Source of the DNA: Rhizobium bangladeshense
Lineage (GTDB): Bacteria; Pseudomonadota; Alphaproteobacteria; Rhizobiales; Rhizobiaceae
Length of the DNA: 64,000 nt
Direction: 5' to 3'
NCBI RefSeq assembly: GCF_001662075.1
Contig: NZ_LYPL01000012.1
Span: forward strand, 1 to 64,000
Numbering within the stretch: the stretch's first letter is position 1; each line of letters opens with the position of its first letter. A program made the translations under genes and the position numbers. This document shows positions 53,467-61,578 of the stretch, one piece after another. A model generated the notes under the pieces. That model did not search any database. It was given only the letters and a program-made list of their open reading frames with translations, and was not told the DNA's origin.

Positions 53467-54480
53467 TCAGGCCTCCATGACTTCGGCAAGCGCCCGCCCG
53501 ACACGGCCGGGACCGGGAAAATAATCCCACTCCTGCGCGTGCGGATAGGGCGTGTCCCAACCGGCGACGCGCACCACCGGCGCTTCGAGATGATAGAAGC
53601 AATGTTCCTGCACCAGCGACACGACCTCGGCGCCGAAGCCCGAGGTCAGGGTCGCCTCATGCACGACGACGCAGCGCCCTGTTTTGGCGACCGATTTGAC
53701 GATCGTATCAAGATCGAGCGGCAACAGGCTTCTCAGGTCGATCACTTCGGCGTCGATGCCGGCATCTTCGGCCGCGGCAAGCGCCACATGCACCATTGTG
53801 CCATAGGCAATCACAGTTACCGCCGACCCGGCGCGCCGCACTTCGGCCTTGCCGATCGGGATGGTGTAATGGCCGTCGGGAACCTCGCCGAGGTCGTGTT
53901 TCGACCAGGGTGTGACCGGCCGCTCGTGATGACCATCAAAGGGGCCGTTGTAGAGCCGCTTCGGCTCCAGGAACATGACCGGATCAGGATCCTCGATCGC
54001 CGCGATCAGCAGGCCCTTGGCGTCGTAGGGATTGGAGGGAACGATCACCTTCAGCCCACAGACGTGGGTGAAGAGAGCTTCCGGGCTCTGGCTGTGCGTC
54101 TGGCCGCCGAAGATGCCGCCGCCGGTCGGCATGCGCACGACGATCGGGCAGGTGAAATCGCCGTTGGAACGGTAGCGGATACGCGCCGCCTCCTGCGTCA
54201 GCTGGTCATAGGCGGGATACATATAGTCGGCGAACTGGATCTCGACGCAGGGCTTCAGCCCGTAGGCGGCCATGCCGATCGCCGTGCCGACAATGCCGGA
54301 TTCGCTGATCGGCGTATCGAAGCAGCGCGTCCTGCCATATTTTGCCTGCAGACCCTGCGTGCAGCGGAAGACGCCGCCGAAATATCCGACGTCCTCGCCG
54401 AAGACCACGACATTGTCGTCCTTGGCCATCGACACGTCCATGGCGCTGCGCACCGCCTCGATCATCGTCATCCGGGCCAT
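53467..54480 (-). CDS. bkdA2: Branched-chain keto-acid dehydrogenase E1 beta
   Basis: A 337-residue transketolase-like E1 beta subunit: MTMIEAVRSAMD start, FGEDVGYFGGVFR near 35, TPISESGIVGTAIGMA near 70, and the C-terminal transketolase domain with VVHEATLTSGFGAEV. It pairs with BkdA1 to decarboxylate 2-keto-isovalerate, -isocaproate and -methylvalerate. ATG 54480 overlaps nothing and lies 1 bp after the bkdA1 stop, so the subunits are translationally coupled. Confidence 0.93.
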   Translation of the reverse strand: MARMTMIEAVRSAMDVSMAKDDNVVVFGEDVGYFGGVFRCTQGLQAKYGRTRCFDTPISESGIVGTAIGMAAYGLKPCVEIQFADYMYPAYDQLTQEAARIRYRSNGDFTCPIVVRMPTGGGIFGGQTHSQSPEALFTHVCGLKVIVPSNPYDAKGLLIAAIEDPDPVMFLEPKRLYNGPFDGHHERPVTPWSKHDLGEVPDGHYTIPIGKAEVRRAGSAVTVIAYGTMVHVALAAAEDAGIDAEVIDLRSLLPLDLDTIVKSVAKTGRCVVVHEATLTSGFGAEVVSLVQEHCFYHLEAPVVRVAGWDTPYPHAQEWDYFPGPGRVGRALAEVMEA

Positions 54481-54481
54481 G

Positions 54482-55714
54482 TCAGTATCCTGCCTTCTGC
54501 CGCTGGCGGCGGATATGCGCCGGCATCTCGGCATAGACACCCTCGAAAATGTCGCGCACCGAAGGTCTGCCGCCGGCATGCAGCGTGCCATGTGCCTCGG
54601 CTTGACGCTGCGCCTCGATCACCTCGTCCATGATTTCGGCTTCCGCCTGCACGTGGCGCTCCTCCGACCATGCGCCCTTGACGATCAGGTGCTTCTTCAG
54701 CCGCAGCACGGGATCGCCGAGCGGCCAGGCCTCCGATTCCGTCTTCGGCCGATAGGCGCTCGGATCGTCGGAGGTCGAATGCGCGCCGACGCGATAGGTC
54801 ACATATTCGATCAGCGTCGGGCCGAGATTGCGCCGCGCCCGCTCGGCCGCCCAGCGGGCGACGGCGTGGACGGCGAGATAGTCGTTTCCGTCGACCCGCA
54901 GCGCCGGAATGCCGAAGCCGAGGCCACGGGCGGCGAAGGTGCCGGAGCCGCCGCGGGCAATGCCCTGGAAGGTCGAAATCGCCCACTGATTGTTGACGAT
55001 GTTGAGGATCACGGGCGCCTTGTAGGTCGAGGCGAAAACGAGCGCCGAGTGGAAATCCGATTCCGCCGTCGATCCGTCGCCGATCCAGGCCGCGGCAATC
55101 CGGCTGTCGTTCTTGATTGCCGAGGCCATCGCCCACCCGACGGCCTGTACATATTGGGTCGCGAGATTGCCGGAGATGGTGAAGAAACCGTGCTCTTTGG
55201 AAGAATACATGATCGGCAGCTGCCGGCCGCGCAGCGGATCGCTCTCGTTCGAGTAGATCTGGTTCATCATCTCGACCATCGGATAGTCGTCGGCAATCAA
55301 TAGGCCGGCCTGGCGATAGGTCGGGAAATTCATGTCGCCCTTCGCAAGCGCCTTGCGGAAGGCGCAACTGACGGCTTCCTCGCCGAGATGCTGCATGTAG
55401 AAGGAAGTCTTGCCCTGGCGCTGCGCCATCAGCATGCGGGCGTCGAAGGCGCGCAGCTTCATCATATTGCGCAGCCCGGTCAGCAGTTCCTCATCGGAAA
55501 GCGACCCGGCCCAAGGGCCGACCGCCTCGCCGTCGCGGTTCAGCACGCGGATGATCGAATAGGCAAGCTCGCGAATTTCTTCCGAGGCGACATCCACCTC
55601 CGGCCGCGGCACCGAACCGGCCTTGGCGATCTTGACGTTGGAAAAGTCGGGCTGGCCGCCGGGGCGGACGGCGGGTTCGGGGACGTGCAGGCTCAAACGA
55701 GCGGAATCCACCAT
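54482..55714 (-). CDS. bkdA1: Branched-chain keto-acid dehydrogenase E1 alpha
   Basis: A 410-residue thiamine-diphosphate-binding E1 alpha. The TPP motif begins IGDGSTAESDFHSAL near residue 215 and ends in NNQWAIST, and the phosphorylation-loop-like YRVGAHSTSDDPSAYR is present near 305. It has the N-terminal extension typical of bacterial BKDH E1 alpha. GGAGG precedes ATG 55714. First of the four bkd complex genes after the acyl-CoA dehydrogenase. Confidence 0.93.
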   Translation of the reverse strand: MVDSARLSLHVPEPAVRPGGQPDFSNVKIAKAGSVPRPEVDVASEEIRELAYSIIRVLNRDGEAVGPWAGSLSDEELLTGLRNMMKLRAFDARMLMAQRQGKTSFYMQHLGEEAVSCAFRKALAKGDMNFPTYRQAGLLIADDYPMVEMMNQIYSNESDPLRGRQLPIMYSSKEHGFFTISGNLATQYVQAVGWAMASAIKNDSRIAAAWIGDGSTAESDFHSALVFASTYKAPVILNIVNNQWAISTFQGIARGGSGTFAARGLGFGIPALRVDGNDYLAVHAVARWAAERARRNLGPTLIEYVTYRVGAHSTSDDPSAYRPKTESEAWPLGDPVLRLKKHLIVKGAWSEERHVQAEAEIMDEVIEAQRQAEAHGTLHAGGRPSVRDIFEGVYAEMPAHIRRQRQKAGY

Positions 55715-55773
55715 GTCTTTTCCTCCCTTTGCCGGCCAAGCTCCCCTCGCCGGGAGCGGGCCGGATATGGTTC

Positions 55774-56901
55774 TTATAGATTGCGGGCGATCACCATGCG
55801 CTGCACGTCACTCGTTCCCTCATAGATCTGGCAGATGCGCACATCGCGATAGATGCGCTCGACCGGATAATCGGCCATATAGCCGTAGCCGCCATGAATC
55901 TGGATTGCGTCGGAGCAGACGCGCTCGGCCATCTCCGAGGCAAAGAGCTTCGCCATCGAGGCTTCAGAAAGGCAGGGCAGCTCCGCCTCCCTCAAAGCGG
56001 CGGCATGGAAGACGAGCTGGCGCGCCGCTTCGATCCGCACCGCCATATCTGCCAGGCGGAAGGCGACGGCCTGATGCTCGAAAATCGGCTTGCCGAAGGC
56101 CGTGCGCTCCTTGGCGTAATCGCGCGCCGCTTCGAAAGCCGCCCGCGCCATGCCGACCGCCTGCGCGGCAATACCGATCCGCCCGCCCTCGAGATTGGCA
56201 AGCGCGATGCGATAGCCTTCGCCTTCTGCACCGAGCCTCAAATCGACAGGAATGCGCATGGCGTTGAAGGCGATCTGACAGGTATCGGTGGAATGCAATC
56301 CGAGCTTTTCCTCGACGCGGATCACCTCGTAGCCCGGCGTCTCCGTCGGCACGATAAAGGCGGTGATGCCCTTCTTGCCGGCGTCCGGATCGGTGACGGC
56401 AAAGACGATGATGACATTGCCGTTCTTTCCCGACGTGATGAACTGCTTGGCGCCATCGATCACGTAGTGGTCGCCGTCACGCCGCGCCCGGGTCTTCAGA
56501 TTCGAGGCGTCGGAACCTGCCTGCGGCTCGGTCAGCGCAAAACCGCCGATCCATTCGCCGCTTGCCAGTTTCGGCAGGAAGCGCTGGCGCTGCTCCTCGG
56601 TGCCGAATTTCAGGATGGGCACGCAGCCGACGGAGGAGTGCACGCTCATGATCGTCGAGCAAGGTCCGTCGCCTGCGGCGATCTCCTCGAGTGCCGCGGC
56701 ATAGGCGACCACGCCGGTATCCGAGCCGCCATAGGCCTCCGGCACCAGCATGCCGAGCAGTCCGAGTTCGCCCATCTCCTTCAATTCGTCGCGCGGGAAA
56801 AGATGCTCCTGGTCACGCTTGGCCGCTCCCGGCGCCAGCCGGTCGCGGGCAAAGTCGCGGGCGAGATCTGATATCTGCTGCTGAAGGTCAGAAAGGATCA
56901 T
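55774..56901 (-). CDS. Acyl-CoA dehydrogenase, short/branched-chain type
   Basis: A 375-residue FAD acyl-CoA dehydrogenase. FALTEPQAGSDASNL near 125 and IDGAKQFITSGKNG near 148 form the FAD region; the catalytic Glu is in the IYEGTSDVQRMVIAR block near the C-terminus (short-chain position). Given the operon it most likely oxidises 2-methylbutyryl-CoA and/or isobutyryl-CoA made by the BKDH complex. ATG 56901 has a GGAAGGG region upstream. Confidence 0.9.
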   Translation of the reverse strand: MILSDLQQQISDLARDFARDRLAPGAAKRDQEHLFPRDELKEMGELGLLGMLVPEAYGGSDTGVVAYAAALEEIAAGDGPCSTIMSVHSSVGCVPILKFGTEEQRQRFLPKLASGEWIGGFALTEPQAGSDASNLKTRARRDGDHYVIDGAKQFITSGKNGNVIIVFAVTDPDAGKKGITAFIVPTETPGYEVIRVEEKLGLHSTDTCQIAFNAMRIPVDLRLGAEGEGYRIALANLEGGRIGIAAQAVGMARAAFEAARDYAKERTAFGKPIFEHQAVAFRLADMAVRIEAARQLVFHAAALREAELPCLSEASMAKLFASEMAERVCSDAIQIHGGYGYMADYPVERIYRDVRICQIYEGTSDVQRMVIARNL

Positions 56902-56917
56902 GTGACTGCCCTTCCCG

Positions 56918-58105
56918 CTAGTGCCGCTCGATGGCGACGGCGGTCGCCTCTCCGCCGCCGATGCAGAGCGCGGCCATGCCACGCTTCAGATCGTAGCGCT
57001 CCAGCGCCGAAAGCAGAGTCACCAGAATCCGGGCACCTGACGCGCCGATCGGATGGCCGAGCGCACAGGCGCCGCCATGCACGTTCACCCTCTCATGCGG
57101 CAGATCGAGATCGCGCATCGCCGCCATCGCGACGACGGCGAAAGCCTCGTTGATCTCGAAGAGATCGACGTCGGAAAGCGCCAGGCCGGTCCGGTCGGAA
57201 AGTTTATGCAACGCGCCGATCGGGGCGGTGGCGAAAAGATTGGGCGCTTGTGAATGCGTGGCGTGGCCGAGGATTGTGGCGAGCGGCGTCAGGCCGCGCC
57301 GCTCGGCCTCGGAGCGGCGCATCAGCACCAGGGCTGCCGCGCCGTCGGAGATCGAGCTGGAATTGGCGGCCGTCACCGTGCCGCCCTCGCGGAAGGCGGG
57401 CTTCAGCGTCGGGATCTTGTCCAGCTTGGCCTTGCCCGGCTGTTCGTCGCGGCTCGCCACCTGCTCGGCTTTGCCCGATTTCACCGTGACCGGCACGATC
57501 TCGCTTTCGAAACAACCTTCGGCAATCGCCTTCTGTGCCCGCGCCAGGGAGGCGATGGCGTAGTTATCCTGCGCCTCACGCGTGAACTGATAGGCCTCGG
57601 CGCAATCCTCCGCGAAGCTGCCCATCAAGCGCCCCTTGTCATAAGCATCCTCCAGCCCGTCGAGGAACATATGATCCACGACACGCCCATGGCCGAGTCT
57701 GTAGCCGCCACGGGCCCTGTCAAGGAGATAGGGCGCGTTGGTCATGCTTTCCATGCCGCCGGCGACGGCCACCGAGGCACTGCCGGCGGCGATCAGGTCA
57801 TGCGCCATCATCACCGCCTTCATGCCGGAGCCGCACATCTTGTTGACGGTGCTGGCGCCGGTCGAATAGGGCAGGCCGGCATGGATGGCCGCCTGACGCG
57901 CCGGCGCCTGCCCCTGCCCCGCCGGCAGCACGCAGCCGAAGACGACCTCCTCGATCGCCTCGGCCTCGACGCCGCTGCGCTCAAGTGCCGCGCGGATCGC
58001 CGTTGCGCCAAGCTCGGGCGCTGCCGCCTCCTTCAGCTCTCCCTGAAAGCTGCCGATCGGGGTGCGTGCCGCACCAACGATGACGATAGGGTCTTGCGAT
58101 GTCAT
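56918..58105 (-). CDS. Thiolase (acetyl-CoA acetyltransferase family)
   Basis: A 395-residue thiolase: N-terminal VGAARTPIGSF, nucleophilic Cys in NKMCGSGMKAV near residue 90, NEAFAVVAM near 317, HGGACALGHPIGASGARI near 348, and the C-terminal CIGGGEATAVAIE, which has Gly where the second catalytic Cys loop (CxGGG) reads CIGGG; all catalytic residues are present. In this operon it probably cleaves 2-methylacetoacetyl-CoA into acetyl-CoA and propionyl-CoA. GGAGG precedes ATG 58105. Confidence 0.92.
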   Translation of the reverse strand: MTSQDPIVIVGAARTPIGSFQGELKEAAAPELGATAIRAALERSGVEAEAIEEVVFGCVLPAGQGQAPARQAAIHAGLPYSTGASTVNKMCGSGMKAVMMAHDLIAAGSASVAVAGGMESMTNAPYLLDRARGGYRLGHGRVVDHMFLDGLEDAYDKGRLMGSFAEDCAEAYQFTREAQDNYAIASLARAQKAIAEGCFESEIVPVTVKSGKAEQVASRDEQPGKAKLDKIPTLKPAFREGGTVTAANSSSISDGAAALVLMRRSEAERRGLTPLATILGHATHSQAPNLFATAPIGALHKLSDRTGLALSDVDLFEINEAFAVVAMAAMRDLDLPHERVNVHGGACALGHPIGASGARILVTLLSALERYDLKRGMAALCIGGGEATAVAIERH

Positions 58106-58125
58106 CTTTCCTCCTCGGGCGACGC

Positions 58126-58893
58126 TCAACGCGCGCCCATCCGCAATGCGCCGTCGAGGCGGATCACCTCGCCGTTCAGCATGCTGTTTTCAAAGATATG
58201 GCGCACCAGCCCGGCAAATTCCGCCGGCCGGCCGAGCCGCGGCGGAAAGGGCACGCTTTTGCCGAGCGCTTCCTGCACCTCCGCCGGCATATCAGCCATC
58301 ATCGGCGTCTCGAAAATGCCGGGCGCAATCGACACGACCCGAATGCCATGCCGGGCGAGTTCACGGGCGATCGGCAAGGTCATCGCCGCCACCCCGCCCT
58401 TGGAGGCGGCATAGGCTGCCTGACCGATCTGGCCGTCAAAGGCTGCGACCGAGGCCGTGTTGATGATGACGCCGCGTTCGCCTTCCACATCCGGCTCCAT
58501 GTTCCGGATTGCGGCTGCGGCAAGCCGGATCATGTTGAAGGTGCCGACGAGATTGATGCCGAGCGTGCGCGCAAAACTCTCCAGCCGGTGCGGCCCGTCG
58601 CGGCCGATCACCTTTTCGGCCGGTGCGACGCCGGCGCAATTCACCAAGCCGCGCAAGCCCCCGAAGGCTTCCACCGCAGCGGCGACTACCGCCGCTCCTT
58701 CCTCGCCATCGCTGACATCGGCCTTGACGAAGCGAACCTCGCTGCCGAATTCCCGGGCAATCGCTTCACCCGCTCCCCCATTCAGATCAGCGATCGTCAC
58801 CCGCCCGCCGGCATTGACGATCGCGCGCACCGTGGCCGCGCCCAGGCCGGAGCCGCCGCCGGTGACGATGAAACTTGCTCCTGGGATCAGCAT
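58126..58893 (-). CDS. Short-chain dehydrogenase, 3-hydroxyacyl-CoA dehydrogenase type II-like
   Basis: A 255-residue SDR. Nucleotide-binding VTGGGSGLGAATV at residues 9-21, the catalytic Ser in INTASVAAF near 150, and the Tyr-x3-Lys in AAYAASKGG near 163 are intact; IAPGIFETPM follows. It resembles HSD17B10, which oxidises 2-methyl-3-hydroxybutyryl-CoA in isoleucine breakdown, consistent with the thiolase next to it. GGAGG precedes ATG 58893. It is the first gene of the bkd operon. Confidence 0.9.
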   Translation of the reverse strand: MLIPGASFIVTGGGSGLGAATVRAIVNAGGRVTIADLNGGAGEAIAREFGSEVRFVKADVSDGEEGAAVVAAAVEAFGGLRGLVNCAGVAPAEKVIGRDGPHRLESFARTLGINLVGTFNMIRLAAAAIRNMEPDVEGERGVIINTASVAAFDGQIGQAAYAASKGGVAAMTLPIARELARHGIRVVSIAPGIFETPMMADMPAEVQEALGKSVPFPPRLGRPAEFAGLVRHIFENSMLNGEVIRLDGALRMGAR

Positions 58894-58977
58894 GAATCCG
58901 GTCCTCCCTGCCGGCACGCGCCCTCCTCCAGGCGCAACCGGCAGCCGCGATTCTATTCGCTCCACCTATTGCAAGCG

Positions 58978-60081
58978 ATGACAGAACTGCTCCATAATTT
59001 CAGCCAGTTTTGCCATAGCGGGGATTGGATGGCCGAGATCGAGCGACGCATGATCGCGCCGGGTTTCGTGGAGGAGGCGCTCGACAGCCTGCGGCGGCTT
59101 GGCAAGCCGACGGCACCGATCCTGGCGCGCGTCGGCATAACATCGGCCGTCGACCAGCCGGTTTCGGCGGAGACTTACGGCGCGCTGTGGCTGGCAATCG
59201 CTGCCGAACTCGACGACGAATTCTTCGGCATGGGCGCACGCCCGATGCGCAGCGGCAGCTTCACGCTGCTTTGCCATTGCGTGCTGCATGCGCCGACGCT
59301 CGGTCACGCGCTGCGCCGGGCGCTGCGCTTCCTCGATGTCGTTCTCGACGATCCCCGAGGGCGGCTCGTCATCCGCGATGGTCTCGCCGAAGTCGAACTC
59401 CGGGATGCCGGCGGCCCGCGTTCGGCCTTCGCCTATCGAACCTACTGGATCATCCTGCACGGCATCATCTGCTGGCTGGTCGGACGGCGCATTCCGATTC
59501 GCCTCGTCGATTTCCGCTGCGCCGAACCCAAGCAAGGAGCCGACTATCGGCTGTTCTTCGGCGCGCCGGTGCGTTTCTCCCAGGCCATCAGCCGCCTCGG
59601 CTTCGACAGCGCCATGCTCGACCTGCCGATCTCTCGCAGCGAGCAGGCGCTGAAACAGTTCCTGCGCGGCGCACCCGCCAATATTCTGGTGCGCTATCGT
59701 TACGACGCCGGCATCGCCGCCGCCGTCCGCCGGCGCTTGAACCAGGCCACACCCAATGCCTGGACGAGTTTTGCAGCACTTGCCGCCGACATGCGCATGC
59801 CCTCCTCTACACTCCGCCACCGCCTGCACGACGAGGGACAAAGCTATGCCGCCATCAAGGACGATATCCGCCGTGACCTTGCCGTCGAACTGCTGCTGAA
59901 CACCTCGAAGACCATCGGCGAGATCGCTGTACAAATCGGCTATTCCGAACCCAGCGCCTTCTTCCGCGCCTTCCGTAAATGGATGGGCAAGAGCCCAGAG
60001 GCTTTCCGGCGGGAGGAAGCCGGGGAACGAGGCCCGGAGCAAGGGGACAGACCCGCAGATAGAACTCACGCGGCTATTTGA
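58978..60081 (+). CDS. AraC-family regulator (arabinose-binding-like N-terminal domain)
   Basis: A 367-residue regulator of the OruR/ArgR-like AraC group. The N-terminal ligand domain spans roughly residues 20-210 (MGARPMRSGSFTLLCHCVLH), and the C-terminal double helix-turn-helix has SSTLRHRLHDEGQSYAAIKDDIRRDLA and the hallmark IGEIAVQIGYSEPSAFFRAFRKWMG. The start ATG 58978 is likely but has a weak ribosome site; ATG 59029 is an alternative. It is divergent from the bkd operon across 84 bp and is the probable activator of branched-chain degradation. Confidence 0.9.
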   Translation: MTELLHNFSQFCHSGDWMAEIERRMIAPGFVEEALDSLRRLGKPTAPILARVGITSAVDQPVSAETYGALWLAIAAELDDEFFGMGARPMRSGSFTLLCHCVLHAPTLGHALRRALRFLDVVLDDPRGRLVIRDGLAEVELRDAGGPRSAFAYRTYWIILHGIICWLVGRRIPIRLVDFRCAEPKQGADYRLFFGAPVRFSQAISRLGFDSAMLDLPISRSEQALKQFLRGAPANILVRYRYDAGIAAAVRRRLNQATPNAWTSFAALAADMRMPSSTLRHRLHDEGQSYAAIKDDIRRDLAVELLLNTSKTIGEIAVQIGYSEPSAFFRAFRKWMGKSPEAFRREEAGERGPEQGDRPADRTHAAI

Positions 60082-60100
60082 CACTGTCGTCCCATATATT

Positions 60101-60136
60101 CCCTCATGCCTGTGTGACAGCACAGGCATGAGGGAG
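60101..60136. terminator. 15-bp perfect stem-loop after the AraC gene
   Basis: TCCCTCATGCCTGTG (60101-60115) is exactly complementary to CACAGGCATGAGGGA (60122-60136) over a six-base loop, 20 bases past the AraC stop. There is no T run, so it could be a Rho-assisted terminator, an mRNA 3' stabiliser or part of a mobile palindrome. The 351 bp from 60082 to 60432 hold no gene. Confidence 0.55.
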
Positions 60137-60192
60137 GCGTAGTAAGTGCAGGCCTCACCGGCGGGGAGTTTGGCAAGCACGCCAACCACACT

Positions 60193-60281
60193 CTCCGTCA
60201 TCCCAGGCTTGAGCCTGGGATCCATGCCACAGCTGCTGATGGATGCGGTGGATGCTCGGCTCAAGGCCGAGCATGACGGAG
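60193..60281. repeat. Rhizobial-type intergenic palindromic element
   Basis: An 89-bp unit framed by the inverted repeat CTCCGTCAT (60193-60201) and ATGACGGAG (60273-60281). Inside are two hairpins, TCCCAGGCT-TG-AGCCTGGGA (60201-60220) and TGCTCGGC-N5-GCCGAGCA (60253-60273). This mosaic of nested dyads is the style of short dispersed palindromic elements (such as RIME) found in rhizobial intergenic regions. Family assignment is from memory of that style. Confidence 0.65.
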
Positions 60282-60432
60282 GGTGGGGTGGGCGGGAGAC
60301 ACATTCACTGCGTAGACGCGCGTGTCAGCGACGCCGGCTGCATAGCTTCGATCGGGAAAGGCTTCGCATCAAAATCAAGGGCACTTTGAACCTTTCGCAA
60401 CCCGCGCTACATATTTTAGCGGGAGGAGTGCC

Positions 60433-61578
60433 ATGTTTGATTTTTCGCTCGGCGAAACCGCGGATGCGATCCGCGACACGACGGCGCGGTTTGCCGCCGA
60501 TCATATTGCTCCGCTGGCAGCGGAAATCGACGAAAGCAACACGTTTCCACGCCAGCTCTGGCCGCAGATGGGCGCGCTCGGCCTACATGGGATCACCGTC
60601 GAGGAGGAATTCGGCGGCGCCGGTCTAGGCTATCTCGAGCATGTCGTCGCGATGGAGGAGGTGTCGCGCGCCTCGGCCTCCGTCGGCCTGAGCTATGGCG
60701 CCCATTCCAATCTTTGCGTCAACCAGATCCGCCGCTGGGCCTCACCGGAACAGAAGCGTCGCCATCTGCCGAAGCTGATCTCCGGCGAGCATGTCGGCTC
60801 ACTTGCGATGTCCGAAGCCGGCGCCGGTTCCGACGTCGTGTCCATGCGGTTGCGGGCCGAGAAAAAGGGCGACCGCTACATCCTGAACGGCACGAAATTC
60901 TGGATCACCAATGCGCCGCATGCCGAGGTGCTGGTCGTCTATGCCAAGACCGATCCCGCCGCCGGCCCGAAAGGCATTTCCGCCCTCATCATCGAGAAGG
61001 ACATGCCCGGCTTCAGCGTCTCCAAGAAGCTCTCCAAGCTCGGCATGCGCGGCAGCGATACGGCCGAGCTGGTCTTTGAGGATTGCGAGGTACCGGCCGA
61101 GGCGCTGATGGGCCGGGAAGGTGAAGGTGTGAAGATCCTAATGTCCGGCCTCGACTATGAGCGCGCCGTGCTTGCCGGCGGCCCGCTCGGCATCATGCAG
61201 GCCTGCCTTGATGTCGTGCTGCCCTATGTGCGCGATCGCAAGCAGTTCGGCAAACCGATCGGCGATTTCCAGCTGATACAGGCCAAGATTGCCGACATGT
61301 ATGTCGCGCTGAATTCGGCGCGCGCCTATGTCTATTCCGTCGCCCGCGCCTGCGACGCCGGCCGCACGACCCGCACCGACGCGGCCGCCGCGATCCTCTT
61401 TGCCAGCGAGAACGCCGTGAAGGTGTCGCTGGAGGCGATCCAGGCGCTCGGCGGCGCCGGTTATACCAAGGAATGGCCGGTCGAGCGCTTCCTGCGCGAC
61501 GCCAAGCTCTACGATATCGGCGCCGGCACCAACGAGATCCGCCGCTACCTGATCGGCCGGGAGCTCATCGCATCATGA
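60433..61578 (+). CDS. ivd: Isovaleryl-CoA dehydrogenase
   Basis: A 381-residue acyl-CoA dehydrogenase. It has MSEAGAGSDVVSM near residue 126, LNGTKFWITNAP near 151, and the catalytic Glu243 in LDYERAVLAGGPLG, the helix-G position diagnostic for isovaleryl-CoA dehydrogenase. The C-terminal GAGTNEIRRYLIGREL is typical. It converts isovaleryl-CoA to 3-methylcrotonyl-CoA in leucine breakdown. GGGAGGAG precedes ATG 60433. The stop overlaps the next start. Confidence 0.94.
   Translation: MFDFSLGETADAIRDTTARFAADHIAPLAAEIDESNTFPRQLWPQMGALGLHGITVEEEFGGAGLGYLEHVVAMEEVSRASASVGLSYGAHSNLCVNQIRRWASPEQKRRHLPKLISGEHVGSLAMSEAGAGSDVVSMRLRAEKKGDRYILNGTKFWITNAPHAEVLVVYAKTDPAAGPKGISALIIEKDMPGFSVSKKLSKLGMRGSDTAELVFEDCEVPAEALMGREGEGVKILMSGLDYERAVLAGGPLGIMQACLDVVLPYVRDRKQFGKPIGDFQLIQAKIADMYVALNSARAYVYSVARACDAGRTTRTDAAAAILFASENAVKVSLEAIQALGGAGYTKEWPVERFLRDAKLYDIGAGTNEIRRYLIGRELIAS

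Noticed and set aside
58099..58977. Extension of the AraC gene upstream over the SDR gene
   Set aside because: The extension is antisense to an intact SDR and has no AraC-like sequence; the regulator begins at about 58978.
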